NCBI RefSeq assembly: GCF_014648255.1
Contig: NZ_BMQT01000009.1
Span: forward strand, 1-64,000
Reading direction: 5' to 3'
DNA from: Nocardioides albus
Lineage (GTDB): Bacteria; Actinomycetota; Actinomycetes; Propionibacteriales; Nocardioidaceae
DNA length: 64,000 bases
Of the stretch, positions 15,339 to 24,539 are shown one piece after another. How positions within the stretch are numbered: the first letter of the stretch is position 1; each line of letters opens with the position of its first letter. Position numbers and translations under genes: made by a program. The notes beneath the pieces were generated by a model. That model saw only the letters and a list, made by a program, of their open reading frames with translations, was not told the DNA's origin and did no database searches.

Positions 15339-16289
15339 TCAACCAGCGCCGCCTCTGGCCAGGACCCAATCGTCGTACGACACCGGGTCGGCGTCGTGCT
15401 CTGCCTGGGCGACGATGCTCTCGGTGAACCAGGTGCGCAGCGAGACCATCTCCGGGGTGGAGCGAAGGGTGAGCAGCCGATGGGTCTCGCTGAGCGCGTC
15501 GGCCAGGTTGTCCGCGGCCCACAGCTCGCGGACCACGGGGCCCATCTCGCGGGGCAGAGTCATCTCGATGTCGACGTACTCCAGCCCCTTCGCGGCGGCG
15601 TCCAGGGCCGTACGTCGCCCCATGTGGCGTGCGAAGGCGGGTCGGCTCACCAGCCGCTCGATGAGCTGGCCGAGCTCGCGCGGCGGTGTCGGACCCTCCT
15701 CGGAGTCGATGAGCTGGAGCTCGCGGACCAGATCATCGAGGCGCTGGTCGATCTGGAGCCCGAGCTGCACCGGACAGCCGGGGAGCCGCACGGTGACCCA
15801 GTCGGCGGGGAGAGCGGACTGCTCCGATACCACCTGCTCCCCGTACTCGACCGTGGGAGGCCGTACGTCGTGCTCGACGCCGTCGCCGGCGAGCTCGGCC
15901 CAGATGCGGCGCCCGTCGACACGCTCCTCGATCCCCCAGGACTCCGCCAGCACGGACACGATCACCAGTCCCCGACCGGTGGTGCCCTGACTCTCGACAG
16001 GCGGCGGAGCCACGGCACCGACCGGGACCAGCGCTCCGTCGTCCTCGACGCTGAGCCGTACGGCCGGCTCGAGGTCATGCAGCCGGATGTGCATATAGGG
16101 GCTCCCGCTGTGGAGCGCGGAGTTCGCTGCCATCTCGGTGATGCAGAGGGCGGCGTCGTCGACCAGATGCTCGCGCCCCCACTCCAGCAGCCCGTCGGTC
16201 ACGAACCGCCGCGCCCCCGGCACGCTGGCCGTCTCGGCGGCGAGGCGCATCCGCAGCTCAGGACGGCCCCGGCGGGGCACGGACGTCAT
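15339..16289 (-). CDS. histidine-kinase-fold ATP-binding protein (RsbW/anti-sigma-like) with C-terminal extension
   Basis: 316 residues. The first ~140 form an HATPase domain: N box ITEMAANSALHSGSPY, G1 VEDDG, G2 TGRGLVIVSVLAESWG. This matches the RsbW/SpoIIAB-like kinases of partner-switching systems in actinobacteria. The remaining ~170 residues are a helical extension of unknown type (LPADWVTVRLPGCPVQLGLQ, ELQLIDSEEGPTPPRELG). Kinase activity toward an anti-anti-sigma factor is inferred from the fold; no sigma factor or antagonist gene is in the window. Confidence 0.8.
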   Translation of the reverse strand: MTSVPRRGRPELRMRLAAETASVPGARRFVTDGLLEWGREHLVDDAALCITEMAANSALHSGSPYMHIRLHDLEPAVRLSVEDDGALVPVGAVAPPPVESQGTTGRGLVIVSVLAESWGIEERVDGRRIWAELAGDGVEHDVRPPTVEYGEQVVSEQSALPADWVTVRLPGCPVQLGLQIDQRLDDLVRELQLIDSEEGPTPPRELGQLIERLVSRPAFARHMGRRTALDAAAKGLEYVDIEMTLPREMGPVVRELWAADNLADALSETHRLLTLRSTPEMVSLRTWFTESIVAQAEHDADPVSYDDWVLARGGAG

Positions 16290-16365
16290 GGAGCCAGTGT
16301 GCCCGCCTTCGGCCCTGCCGTCACCGGCTGACCTTCAGATCGTGCCGCTCGAGTGCGCCGCCGAA

Positions 16366-16407
16366 CCGCCGACGGGCGGTCCCTTGTGAGGGGCCGCCCG
16401 TCGGCGG
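16366..16407 (-). terminator. strong hairpin terminator after the MFS gene
   Basis: CCGCCGACGGGCGG (16366-16379) and CCGCCCGTCGGCGG (16394-16407) are perfect 14-bp inverted repeats, extended inward by three more pairs around a TTGTGA loop. It begins directly after the MFS stop codon and ends the leftward operon. No long T-tract is present, as is usual for actinobacterial hairpins. Confidence 0.85.
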
Positions 16408-17754
16408 TCAGTGTGCTGCGGCCGCCAGCCGAGCCGCCCTGGCGGCATCGCGCACCGGGCGGGCGAAGAGCACCAGGCACAGGACACCGAGGAGGAAGAG
16501 GCCGCCGGTGATGAGGAAGACCTGGTGGTATCCGGTGGCATCGGCGACACCATGGGCGTCGATGAGACGACCTGCCAGCGCAGGAGCGATCACTCCGGAC
16601 AGGCCGGTCACCGCCGTCAGGGTCGACAGGACGGCGGCCCGCTGGACGGCGGGAGTGATCTCGGCCATCAGAGTCATCCCGATCCCGATCTGGACTGCTG
16701 CCAGGGAGAACGCGATGGTGACCAGGGCGAGCTGGGCCACGGTGCCCGCCGCCACCGGCAGCAGCAGCATGCACACCGCAGCGGTCGTGATGCAGCCGGC
16801 GGAGACGTAGACCCGAGCGACCCGCGAGGAGCGTCCGCGCTGCATCATCCGGTCCGAGACGAAACCTTGGAGCGGGATCACGATCGCCCCCATCAGCCAC
16901 GGCAGCACGACGAGGGTGCCTGCAGTGGCGGTGCCGAGTCCGAGCGGCTTGTTGAGGTAGAGCGGCACCCAGGCGACCAGCAGCGCGAGCGCCCAGTAGG
17001 CCGCGAAGCCCGCGACGAAGACCGCGAGCCCGGTGCCGGACAGGAAGATCGCGCGGTACGGAGCCCGCTGGGACGCCGCGACGAGGACGTCGCCGGTGGC
17101 GGCCTCCGCGATCGACCGGTCGGGAGCAGAGCCCGTACCGGACATACCCGTGCGGCCCTCCTTGCCGACCAGAGCCCAGACCACGGACCAGATCAGGCCG
17201 AGCACCATCATCATGAAGAACGCGGAGCGCCAGCCGTGGTTGTCGATGAGGTAGGACAGCAGCGGCGCCATCAGCACGACACCGAGGGCGGCGCCGAGGT
17301 TGACCAGCGAGGTGGGCAGGTTGCGGCGGTGGTCGGGGAACCACTTCTGGGCGGCGTTGACGGCCAGCGGGTTGGCCGGCCCTTCGGCGGCACCGAGCAC
17401 GGTCCTGCTCACCAGCAGCGTGGCAACGCTGGCGAAGAAGACCACCGGGAGCTGGGTCAGGGCCCAGACGATGCTCATCACCAGCAGGATCCGCTTGTTG
17501 GACCGCCGGTTGGCCAGGAAGCCGACGACGACCGCGGAGATGCTGAAGAGGGCGTAGAAAGAGCTCGAGACGAGGCCGTACTGCGAGGGCGACATGCCGA
17601 GGTCGGCCATCATCGGGTCGGCGGCGAGGCCCAGGACTGCCTTGTCGCCGAAGTTGATGAGCATGAAGACGACCAGCAGGCCGGTGATCACCCAGGCGCG
17701 GGCGCTGGGTTTCTCGGTGGACTCGGCCAGGTCGGTGGTGGGGGAATGGGTCAT
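16408..17754 (-). CDS. MFS transporter, anion:cation symporter-like
   Basis: A 448-residue, 12-helix major facilitator protein. The N-terminal helix has INFGDKAVLGLAADPMMADL and the loop 2-3 region FLANRRSNKR; RTVLGAAEGPANPLAVNAAQ resembles the ACS (organic anion:cation symporter) subfamily motif. The ATG at 17754 follows GGAGTG six bases upstream. It starts 6 bp after the sulfatase-type gene and is the last gene of the operon. Likely role: uptake of an organic anion such as an alkyl sulfate or its acid product (inference from neighbours). Confidence 0.85.
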   Translation of the reverse strand: MTHSPTTDLAESTEKPSARAWVITGLLVVFMLINFGDKAVLGLAADPMMADLGMSPSQYGLVSSSFYALFSISAVVVGFLANRRSNKRILLVMSIVWALTQLPVVFFASVATLLVSRTVLGAAEGPANPLAVNAAQKWFPDHRRNLPTSLVNLGAALGVVLMAPLLSYLIDNHGWRSAFFMMMVLGLIWSVVWALVGKEGRTGMSGTGSAPDRSIAEAATGDVLVAASQRAPYRAIFLSGTGLAVFVAGFAAYWALALLVAWVPLYLNKPLGLGTATAGTLVVLPWLMGAIVIPLQGFVSDRMMQRGRSSRVARVYVSAGCITTAAVCMLLLPVAAGTVAQLALVTIAFSLAAVQIGIGMTLMAEITPAVQRAAVLSTLTAVTGLSGVIAPALAGRLIDAHGVADATGYHQVFLITGGLFLLGVLCLVLFARPVRDAARAARLAAAAH

Positions 17755-17759
17755 CGGTC

Positions 17760-19649
17760 TCACTCCGGGGTGACGATGGCGAAGGTCGGGTCGGGGGCGT
17801 CCAGCGTGGCGACGAGACGGGCGAGAGCTCCGGCGTCACCCTCGATCTCGCCACCGACCGCTGCCAGACCCTCGGGGGTCGCAGCGCCGCCGAGCAGCAG
17901 ACCGGCCAGCGCCGCCGGTGCGGGCAGCCGTAGGGTCGCCTCCGCGGTGTCGGTCTGTGGTCGAGCGGAGTGGGTGAGAACGCCGTTGCGCAGGGTCAGC
18001 CGGTGGCGCTCGCCGGTGCTGGTGAGCTCCACGTCGAGGCGAAGCACCTCGGACCAGCAGCGCGGACCGTCGACACGGATCGCGATCGCGTCGAAGATCT
18101 GCTCCGCGCTGAGGGCACGGACGATGTCCGCTCCGGCCGAGGAGAGCGGGGTCCCGAAGGTGCCGTGGCGCAGCTCGTGCGCCCCGGAGAGATAGACGCA
18201 TCGCCACGGCCCGCTCTCGGCCAGGTAGCCGAGCTGCTCGAAGGTGTCCGCCTGGAGCTCACGGGCGGCGGCGTGGTCGGGCTCCGCGAAGATCACGTGG
18301 TCCAGCAGCGTGGTCGCCCAGCGGAAGTCGCCCTCCTCGTAGGCTGCCCGGGCCTTGGACACGACGACGTCGGCGCCGCCCATGTCACGGACGAACCGCT
18401 GGCCCTGCTCGACCGGCGGGTGCTGCCAGAGCCGGGCGGGGTTGCCGTCGTACCAGCCCATGTAGCGCTGGTAGATCGCCTTCACGTTGTGGCTGACCGT
18501 GCCGTAGTAGCCGCGGTTCGACCAGTTCTGCTCGAGCGCCGGCGGCATCGGGAAGTCCTCGGCGATCTCGGTGCCGGTGTAGCCCTGGTTGAGCCGGCGC
18601 AGCGTCTGGTCGTGCAGGTAGGCGTACATGTCCCGCTGCAATGCCAGGTGCTCGCGGATCGCCTCGTTGCCGAAAGTCGGCCAGTGGTGCCCACCGAAGG
18701 CGACCTCCGCCTCCTGGCCATAGGTCTCGATGGCCTCGGTGAGGTAGCCCGCCCAGGCGTGCGCGTCGCGGACCAGCGCGCCGCGCAGGGTGAGGAGGTT
18801 GTGCATCGCGTGGTTCGAGTTCTCCGCGATGCACAGCGCCTTGAGCTCGGGCAGGTAGAAGTGGAACTCCGAGGGCGCCTCCGAGTCCGGCGTCATCTGG
18901 AAGACGAAGCGGACCCCATCGAAGACGTGCTCCTCGCCGGTCTCCCCCACCAGCACCGTCGGCGGGATCAGGGAGACCTGTCCGGTCGAGTTCGTCTGGC
19001 CGATCCCGGCACCGACCTGGCCGCGGGGTCCGCGCTCCAGGGCTGCTCCGAACATGTACGCAGCACGCCGGGCCATCGCGGTGCCGGCGAAGACGTTCTC
19101 GCCGACAGCGTGCTCGAGGAAGCCGCTCGGCGCGATCACCGGGACGCCGGCCGCGACGTCCTCGTCGCTGATCACGCCCCGGATGCCGCCGAAGTGGTCG
19201 ATGTGGGAGTGGGTCAGGATCACTGCGGTCACCGGACGGTCACCACAGTGCTCGCGGTAGAGCTCGAGCGCCGCCGCGGCACACTCGACCGAGACCAGCG
19301 GGTCGACCACGATGACGCCGCTCTCGCCGGCGATGAAGGTGATGTTGGCGATGTCGAGGCCGCGCACCTGGTGGATGCCGGGGCGCACCTCGTAGAGACC
19401 TTGCCGGCTGACCTGGCGGCTGTGCCGCCACAGGCTCGGGTTGACCGTGTCGGGCGCCTCTCCCTCGAGGAAGGCGTAGGTGTCCACGTCCCACACCACG
19501 CGTCCGTCGGGCGCGGTGATCGGACCGCGGGTCCAGCGCGCGACCAGCCCGCGCTCGCTCTCCTCGGTGCTCTCGTGGAACGGCAGCGTCGCCAGGGTCT
19601 CCTTGTGCTGCCGGCGTACGTGCTCGGTGGCCTCGTGGGGGTTCGTCAT
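17760..19649 (-). CDS. alkyl-sulfatase-type metallo-beta-lactamase-fold hydrolase
   Basis: A 629-residue enzyme of the SdsA1/BDS1 alkyl sulfatase family. The zinc motif THSHIDHFGG is followed by the family blocks AENSNHAMHNLLTLRGA, VRDAHAWAGYL and VAFGGHHWPTFGNEAI, then the dimerisation domain and a C-terminal SCP2-like domain. Family members hydrolyse primary or secondary alkyl sulfates to alcohol and sulfate. No signal peptide is visible, so it probably acts in the cytoplasm, unlike the secreted Pseudomonas enzyme. The ATG at 19649 is preceded by AAGGATC. Neighbouring alcohol and aldehyde oxidising genes support a catabolic role. Confidence 0.88.
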   Translation of the reverse strand: MTNPHEATEHVRRQHKETLATLPFHESTEESERGLVARWTRGPITAPDGRVVWDVDTYAFLEGEAPDTVNPSLWRHSRQVSRQGLYEVRPGIHQVRGLDIANITFIAGESGVIVVDPLVSVECAAAALELYREHCGDRPVTAVILTHSHIDHFGGIRGVISDEDVAAGVPVIAPSGFLEHAVGENVFAGTAMARRAAYMFGAALERGPRGQVGAGIGQTNSTGQVSLIPPTVLVGETGEEHVFDGVRFVFQMTPDSEAPSEFHFYLPELKALCIAENSNHAMHNLLTLRGALVRDAHAWAGYLTEAIETYGQEAEVAFGGHHWPTFGNEAIREHLALQRDMYAYLHDQTLRRLNQGYTGTEIAEDFPMPPALEQNWSNRGYYGTVSHNVKAIYQRYMGWYDGNPARLWQHPPVEQGQRFVRDMGGADVVVSKARAAYEEGDFRWATTLLDHVIFAEPDHAAARELQADTFEQLGYLAESGPWRCVYLSGAHELRHGTFGTPLSSAGADIVRALSAEQIFDAIAIRVDGPRCWSEVLRLDVELTSTGERHRLTLRNGVLTHSARPQTDTAEATLRLPAPAALAGLLLGGAATPEGLAAVGGEIEGDAGALARLVATLDAPDPTFAIVTPE

Positions 19650-19759
19650 GGGGATCCTTCGGTGTTTCGGGGTTGGGAAGCGCGCACGTGCCGGCCGTCG
19701 GCTCGGCACGTGCGCGATCTGGGCCGGTCAGGGCCAGGTGAGGCGGGTGTCGCCTCGCC

Positions 19760-21490
19760 TCACCCGCGCAGGGCGGAGGCGAAGATGCCAGGAAGGGCGG
19801 TGACCGACGGCGAGGCGGCGAACCTGGTGAGGAGACGGCCGGTGCGGTCGGCGGTGCGGTTGTCGACGAACCAGGGCGGCTTCGGCGAGATGGTCATCTC
19901 GCCGTGGAACAGGCTGCGCGGGGAGGTGCGGAACGGACCCCGTACGACCGTACGCTCGGTGCGGTCCAAGAGCAGCGCGTTGTGCACCACACCCTGCCCG
20001 CTCTGTACGTCGTCCAGCGGATGCCCGGGGAACGCGCCCCAGGTCGCGTGGGCGGTCAGGTAGCCCAGCCCGGTCCACACGTTGACGCCGATGGTGCCGT
20101 AGCGCATCCGGGCGATCTGCTTCTCGAGGGCGTCGCCGAGCTGCTTCTTGGTCGCCGGGTCGACGATCAGGTTGGCGCCCAGCGTGCCGTGCAGCCGCTC
20201 GTTGGCGGCGTCCACGGCTGCCCGCAGGAAGCCCTCGCCGTGTCCGGGGAGCTCGGCGACGCCGAGCACCGGGCCGAAGTACTCCTCGGTGAAAGCGGTC
20301 TCCTCGGCGTCGGCCAGGTCGAGCCCGGGGAGCAGCGTACGCTCCGGGGTGCCGCCGACGGCCTCGGCGTCGAGGTGGAGGCGCCGTGCCCCCTCCACCC
20401 GGGTCTCGCAGCCCGGATACCAGGCAGGACGGTGCGGCGCCGCGGAGAGCGCACGGCGCAGAGCGGCCAGGAACTCCTCCTTCTGGTCCCAGTCCGAGCT
20501 GAGGATCACCAGCTGGCCGGCGATGCAGTTGAACCCGGAGTTGTGCAGCCGCATGGTGGCGACGTGCTGGGCCTGGTGCTCGATGTCGGCAGCGGTCCAG
20601 TCGCCGGGAACGATGATGACCGGCGCGACGCCGCCGAGCTCGCTGGTGATCGGCTTGTCCAGGAGCGGTGTGCCGGCCGCCTTCCGGTCGGCAGCCTCGT
20701 CGCCCAGACCCCACACGATCGCGTCGTGGGTGCGCTCGCTGCCGGTCATGTGCACCGCGGCGATCCCGGGGTGGTGCGCCAGCGCAGAGCCGATCTCGGC
20801 GCCACCGGTGATGATCTCGACGACACCGAGCTCGAGGTAGGGCGCGAAGACGGCTCGCAGCACCGGCTCCAGCGCCTCGGCGATCGGGTTGAGCTTGAGC
20901 ACCGCGACCCGGTTCTCGGCGTACAGCTGGTAGAGCACGTCCAGCGGCGCGATGGAGAAGATGTTGCCGGCACCGAGGACGAGCGCGCTGCCACGGGTGG
21001 CGGCGGGGTCGCGCTGGGTGAGGCCGGCCTCGCGGCGTACGTCCTGCTCGGTCACGCCGGGCTGCAGCCAGACCGAGGCGGAGTAGCCGTTGAGCAGCAG
21101 CCGGTCGTAGATCGAGTGCGGGAGGACGTCGATGGCCACCTGGCCCTCCCCCACGGTGCGGGTGGTGAAGCCGTCCAAGACGTCCTTGCCGTGCTGGAGT
21201 CGGCGCAGGGTCTCCGCCAGCGCGGGGACGTAGGAGAGCACCGCCCACGGCCCGCTGGTCCACTCCTCGCCGGCGAGGGTGGACCCCGCCGGGAGCTGCT
21301 TGATCCGGCAGGCGGTCTCGACCCACTGCTCGGCGTGCTCGTCGACGAGCCGACCGAACCGCTCGAGGAGGGCGACCCGGTCGCCGAGGGTCAGGCCGGC
21401 CCAGGTCTTCTCGGCCGTCGCCAGGCGAGCGGTGATGGCCTCCGCCTGGGCGTTCGGCTCCTCCGGGGCGAGGGGTGTCTGGTCGCTCAT
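19760..21490 (-). CDS. aldehyde dehydrogenase family protein
   Basis: A 576-residue NAD(P)-dependent aldehyde dehydrogenase, longer than the usual ~490 residues. Seen: GSALVLGAGNIFSIAPLDVL, VHMTGSERTHDAIVWG, the Glu motif TSELGGVAPVIIV, and NCIAGQ in LHNSGFNCIAGQLVIL containing the catalytic Cys. The long C-terminal part is typical of a subgroup of actinobacterial ALDH-like proteins. The ATG at 21490 lies 6 bp after the GMC oxidoreductase stop. In context it would oxidise a fatty aldehyde to the acid. Confidence 0.87.
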   Translation of the reverse strand: MSDQTPLAPEEPNAQAEAITARLATAEKTWAGLTLGDRVALLERFGRLVDEHAEQWVETACRIKQLPAGSTLAGEEWTSGPWAVLSYVPALAETLRRLQHGKDVLDGFTTRTVGEGQVAIDVLPHSIYDRLLLNGYSASVWLQPGVTEQDVRREAGLTQRDPAATRGSALVLGAGNIFSIAPLDVLYQLYAENRVAVLKLNPIAEALEPVLRAVFAPYLELGVVEIITGGAEIGSALAHHPGIAAVHMTGSERTHDAIVWGLGDEAADRKAAGTPLLDKPITSELGGVAPVIIVPGDWTAADIEHQAQHVATMRLHNSGFNCIAGQLVILSSDWDQKEEFLAALRRALSAAPHRPAWYPGCETRVEGARRLHLDAEAVGGTPERTLLPGLDLADAEETAFTEEYFGPVLGVAELPGHGEGFLRAAVDAANERLHGTLGANLIVDPATKKQLGDALEKQIARMRYGTIGVNVWTGLGYLTAHATWGAFPGHPLDDVQSGQGVVHNALLLDRTERTVVRGPFRTSPRSLFHGEMTISPKPPWFVDNRTADRTGRLLTRFAASPSVTALPGIFASALRG

Positions 21491-21495
21491 CGCGA

Positions 21496-23109
21496 TCACT
21501 CCGTCCCGCGGATCAGATCCGCGGCCTTCTCGCCGACCAGGACGGTCGGTGCGTGGGTGTTGCCGTGCGTGATGGTCGGGAAGACCGAGGCGTCGGCGAC
21601 GCGGAGCCCGGTGACACCGTGGACCCGCAGCTCGGCGTCGACCACGCCCTCTTCGGGCGTGCCCATCCTGGCGGTGCACGAGGGGTGGTAGGTGTGCTCG
21701 ACGCCGCGGCGGATCTCGGCTTCGAGCTCCTCGCGCGTCTGCGCCTGGGCGCCGGGGTGGATCTCGGTGCCGACCAGGTCACGAACCGGGGAGGCGGCCA
21801 GGATCTCCCGGACCTTCTGCACCGCGGCGACCATGGCGTCCATGTCGTCCTGCTCGGCGAAGTAGTTGAAGGTGACCGCGACCTGGTCCTTGGGGTCCGC
21901 GCTGCGCAGACGTACCTGACCGCGGCTCTTCGACCCGACCAGCGAGCAGCCGACGCCGACGGCGGGCTTGTCGTGGGTGCCGAAGCCGTGGTCCCAGAAG
22001 TAGCCCGGGGCGAAGATCAGCTGCATGTCGGGCGCGTCCAGGCCCTCGCGGGTCCGGAAGAACGCGCCGCCCTCCCCCACGTTGGAGGTGAGGATGCCGC
22101 GGCGCAGGGCGAGATAGGACAGCAGCTGCTTCGGCGTCTCGGCCTCGGCCAGGTTGCCCTTCGCGGTCGTCTCCACGTTGACGAGGTACATCGGGTGGTC
22201 CATCAGGTGGGCACCCACGTTGGGGTTGTCCACGATCGTCTCGATGCCGTGCTCGGCGAGGTGCTCGGCGGGGCCGATGCCGGAGAGCATCAGCAGCTGG
22301 GGCGTGTTCAGCGCACCAGCGGAGAGCACCACCTCGCGGTTGCAGCTCAGCAGGACGGTGGCACCGTCCACCTCGGCCTCGATCCCGATCGCCCGGCCAT
22401 CGGCGATGACCACCTTCCGCACGTGGGTGTCGGTCAGCACGGTCACGTTGGAGCGCTTGGCCGCCGGGGCCACGTAGCCGTCGGCCGTGGTCCACCGGGA
22501 GCCCCGCTTGTGGGTCACCTGGTAGAAGCCGGTGCCCTCCTGCTCGGCGCCGTTGAAGTCGTCGTTGCGCGCCAGACCGGTGGCGGCAGCGGCCTCGATG
22601 AGGCGCTTCACTGCCAGACTCGGCGACCGCAGGTCCTGGATGTGCTGCGGACCCTGGTCGCCGTGGAACTCGTCGGCACCGCGGGAGTTGGTCTCGGCCC
22701 GCTTGAAGTACGGGAGCACCTCGTCGTAGGACCAGCCGGTCGCACCGGCCTTGGCCCAGCCGTCGTAGTCGGCCCGGTTGCCGCGGATGTAGATCATCGC
22801 GTTCATGCCGCTGCACCCGCCGAGCATCTTGGCCCGGGGGTGGTAGATCCGGCGACCGTCCAGGTGCGGTTCGGGCTCGGTGAGCACGTTCCAGTCCCGT
22901 TCGGTCTTGAACTGCTTCGAGAAGGCCGCCGGCACCTGCACGCTCATGTGCTTGTGCGAACCGCCGGCCTCCACGAGCAGCACCGACGTCCTGGGGTCCT
23001 CGGAGAGACGCGCGGCCACGACCGCACCGGCCGACCCCGCCCCCACCACGATGTAGTCGTACGTCTTCTGGGCTGCATGGGCGCCCCGCCCGGCCTTCTT
23101 GCTCGCCAT
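21496..23109 (-). CDS. GMC-family alcohol oxidoreductase
   Basis: A 537-residue FAD enzyme of the glucose-methanol-choline family. The FAD-binding YDYIVVGAGSAGAVVAARLS is near residue 17; GGCSGMNAMIYIRGNRADYD and the second signature GALNTPQLLMLSGIGP follow; the C terminus has HPSCTARMG and VADASVFPTITHGNTHAPT with the catalytic His/Asn region. It oxidises alcohols to aldehydes. First gene of the operon and divergent from the PucR regulator. With the sulfatase and ALDH it would complete alkyl sulfate to alcohol to aldehyde to acid. Confidence 0.92.
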   Translation of the reverse strand: MASKKAGRGAHAAQKTYDYIVVGAGSAGAVVAARLSEDPRTSVLLVEAGGSHKHMSVQVPAAFSKQFKTERDWNVLTEPEPHLDGRRIYHPRAKMLGGCSGMNAMIYIRGNRADYDGWAKAGATGWSYDEVLPYFKRAETNSRGADEFHGDQGPQHIQDLRSPSLAVKRLIEAAAATGLARNDDFNGAEQEGTGFYQVTHKRGSRWTTADGYVAPAAKRSNVTVLTDTHVRKVVIADGRAIGIEAEVDGATVLLSCNREVVLSAGALNTPQLLMLSGIGPAEHLAEHGIETIVDNPNVGAHLMDHPMYLVNVETTAKGNLAEAETPKQLLSYLALRRGILTSNVGEGGAFFRTREGLDAPDMQLIFAPGYFWDHGFGTHDKPAVGVGCSLVGSKSRGQVRLRSADPKDQVAVTFNYFAEQDDMDAMVAAVQKVREILAASPVRDLVGTEIHPGAQAQTREELEAEIRRGVEHTYHPSCTARMGTPEEGVVDAELRVHGVTGLRVADASVFPTITHGNTHAPTVLVGEKAADLIRGTE

Positions 23110-23290
23110 CAGCGTGCCTCGTCCCTTCCGAAGGAGTGGTCGTGTTCGGGCCGACTGTGCCAGGGATCACACCGCCGGCTCTTGGCGTACGCCGCCAGAG
23201 TTGGACCAGAGCGTTGTACGAGGGAACAATCGCGAGTGGCGGGGCTCACACGGAGCTCGCCCACGATCCCTACTCCACCCGCGGAGACAT

Positions 23291-24529
23291 ATGCCTCAGG
23301 ACAATCCCGAGCTCGAAGCCTGGCTCGAGGAGTTCGCGCGCGAGGCTCTCCGCGGAGACGCGGTCGAACGGTTCGTCCGCTATGTAGACGCGGGCATCCT
23401 CGCCCAGCTGCCGCAGATCGCCGCGGACCCGCTGCTGGCCCAGGACCTCGACCAGAGCACCGACTCGCAGTGGCGCGCCTTCCTGGAGATGGTGGTGGCC
23501 GACGACTACCACCACCACCTTCCCTCCCAAGCCGGCAACCTCGCCCGCTCGCTCGCCCGGCGCGGCATGGATCTCGGGGTGCTGCTCAAGGTCTACCGGG
23601 CCGCCCACCAGCTGGTCTTCGCCTACCTCTCCGAGGTCACCCAGGAGGAGCCGCTGCCGCGGCCCGGCCGCGACGAGGCGCTGGTCTTCGTCTGGAGCCG
23701 GGCCGGACAGTGGATCGACGACACCATCGAGAAGCTCATCGAGACCTTCTACGCGGAGCGTCAGCTTCTGGTGGAAGGTGCGCTCGCCCGGCGGGCCTCA
23801 TTGATCGACGGCCTCCTCCAGGAGACCGTCGAACCCACCGAACGGGTCTCTGCCGATCTGGGGCACCAGCTCGACCACTGGCAGACCGGGTTCGTGATCT
23901 GGCAGGCCAGCAGCGTGGTCCACGATCGCGATCTGGAGACGTTCGCCGGCGACCTCGCGCGCGTGGCCGGTGCGCCGTCACCGCTGTTGCACGTCGCCGG
24001 GCACCGTGACCGCTGGGGCTGGCTGGCCACCTCGACGCCACCGGACCTCGCCGGCGTCCACAAGCTGTCCGAGCGGTTGTCCGGGAGCGGCGTACGCATC
24101 AGTCTGGGTACGCCCCAACGCGGCCCGGAAGGCTTCCGACAGTCGCATCAGGAGGCCCGCGCCGCCCACAAGGTGGCCACCGCCGCGGTGCTCGCTCCCC
24201 CCGTGGTCGACTACCAGGAGGTCGAGCTGCTGTGCCTGGTCGACGGCAACCGTGCCCTGGTGGAACGGATGGTGCTCCGCGAGGTGGGCCCGCTCTGCGG
24301 CGCTGACAAGAACCTCGCCCAGGTCCGGCAGACCACCCTCGCCTTCCTCACCCAGCGCAACCTGGACGCGGTGGCCGACGCCCTCTTCGTGCACAAGAAC
24401 ACCGTCCGCTACCGCCTCGCCAAGGCCGAGGAGCTCCTCGGCCACCCGCTGAGCGAGCGGGCGGCGTATGTCGAGCTCGCCCTGCGCCACATCGCGCTGT
24501 TCGGTCCGCCCGCTGACGGAGCGAGCTGA
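23291..24529 (+). CDS. PucR-family transcriptional regulator
   Basis: A 412-residue regulator. A helical N-terminal sensor region (about 1-170) and a middle GGDEF-like region precede the C-terminal PucR helix-turn-helix: TLAFLTQRNLDAVADALFVH, then KNTVRYRLAKAEELLGHPL. The ATG at 23291 was chosen because the protein start resembles other family members. It is divergent from the GMC/ALDH/sulfatase/MFS operon across 181 bp, a spacer that contains the perfect palindrome GGCGTACGCC (23184-23193), a possible operator. It probably activates that operon in response to a pathway compound (inference). Confidence 0.9.
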   Translation: MPQDNPELEAWLEEFAREALRGDAVERFVRYVDAGILAQLPQIAADPLLAQDLDQSTDSQWRAFLEMVVADDYHHHLPSQAGNLARSLARRGMDLGVLLKVYRAAHQLVFAYLSEVTQEEPLPRPGRDEALVFVWSRAGQWIDDTIEKLIETFYAERQLLVEGALARRASLIDGLLQETVEPTERVSADLGHQLDHWQTGFVIWQASSVVHDRDLETFAGDLARVAGAPSPLLHVAGHRDRWGWLATSTPPDLAGVHKLSERLSGSGVRISLGTPQRGPEGFRQSHQEARAAHKVATAAVLAPPVVDYQEVELLCLVDGNRALVERMVLREVGPLCGADKNLAQVRQTTLAFLTQRNLDAVADALFVHKNTVRYRLAKAEELLGHPLSERAAYVELALRHIALFGPPADGAS

Positions 24530-24539
24530 CGTACGCGTC

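Noticed and set aside
17760..19649. A subclass B3 metallo-beta-lactamase.
   Set aside because: Length of 629 residues and the AENSNHAMHNL and HHWPTFGNE blocks are those of alkyl sulfatases.
16411..24009. Several long plus-strand frames opposite the sulfatase, aldehyde dehydrogenase and GMC genes.
   Set aside because: Low-complexity Gly/Arg/Val/Asp composition, no motif, and full overlap with recognised enzymes on the other strand.
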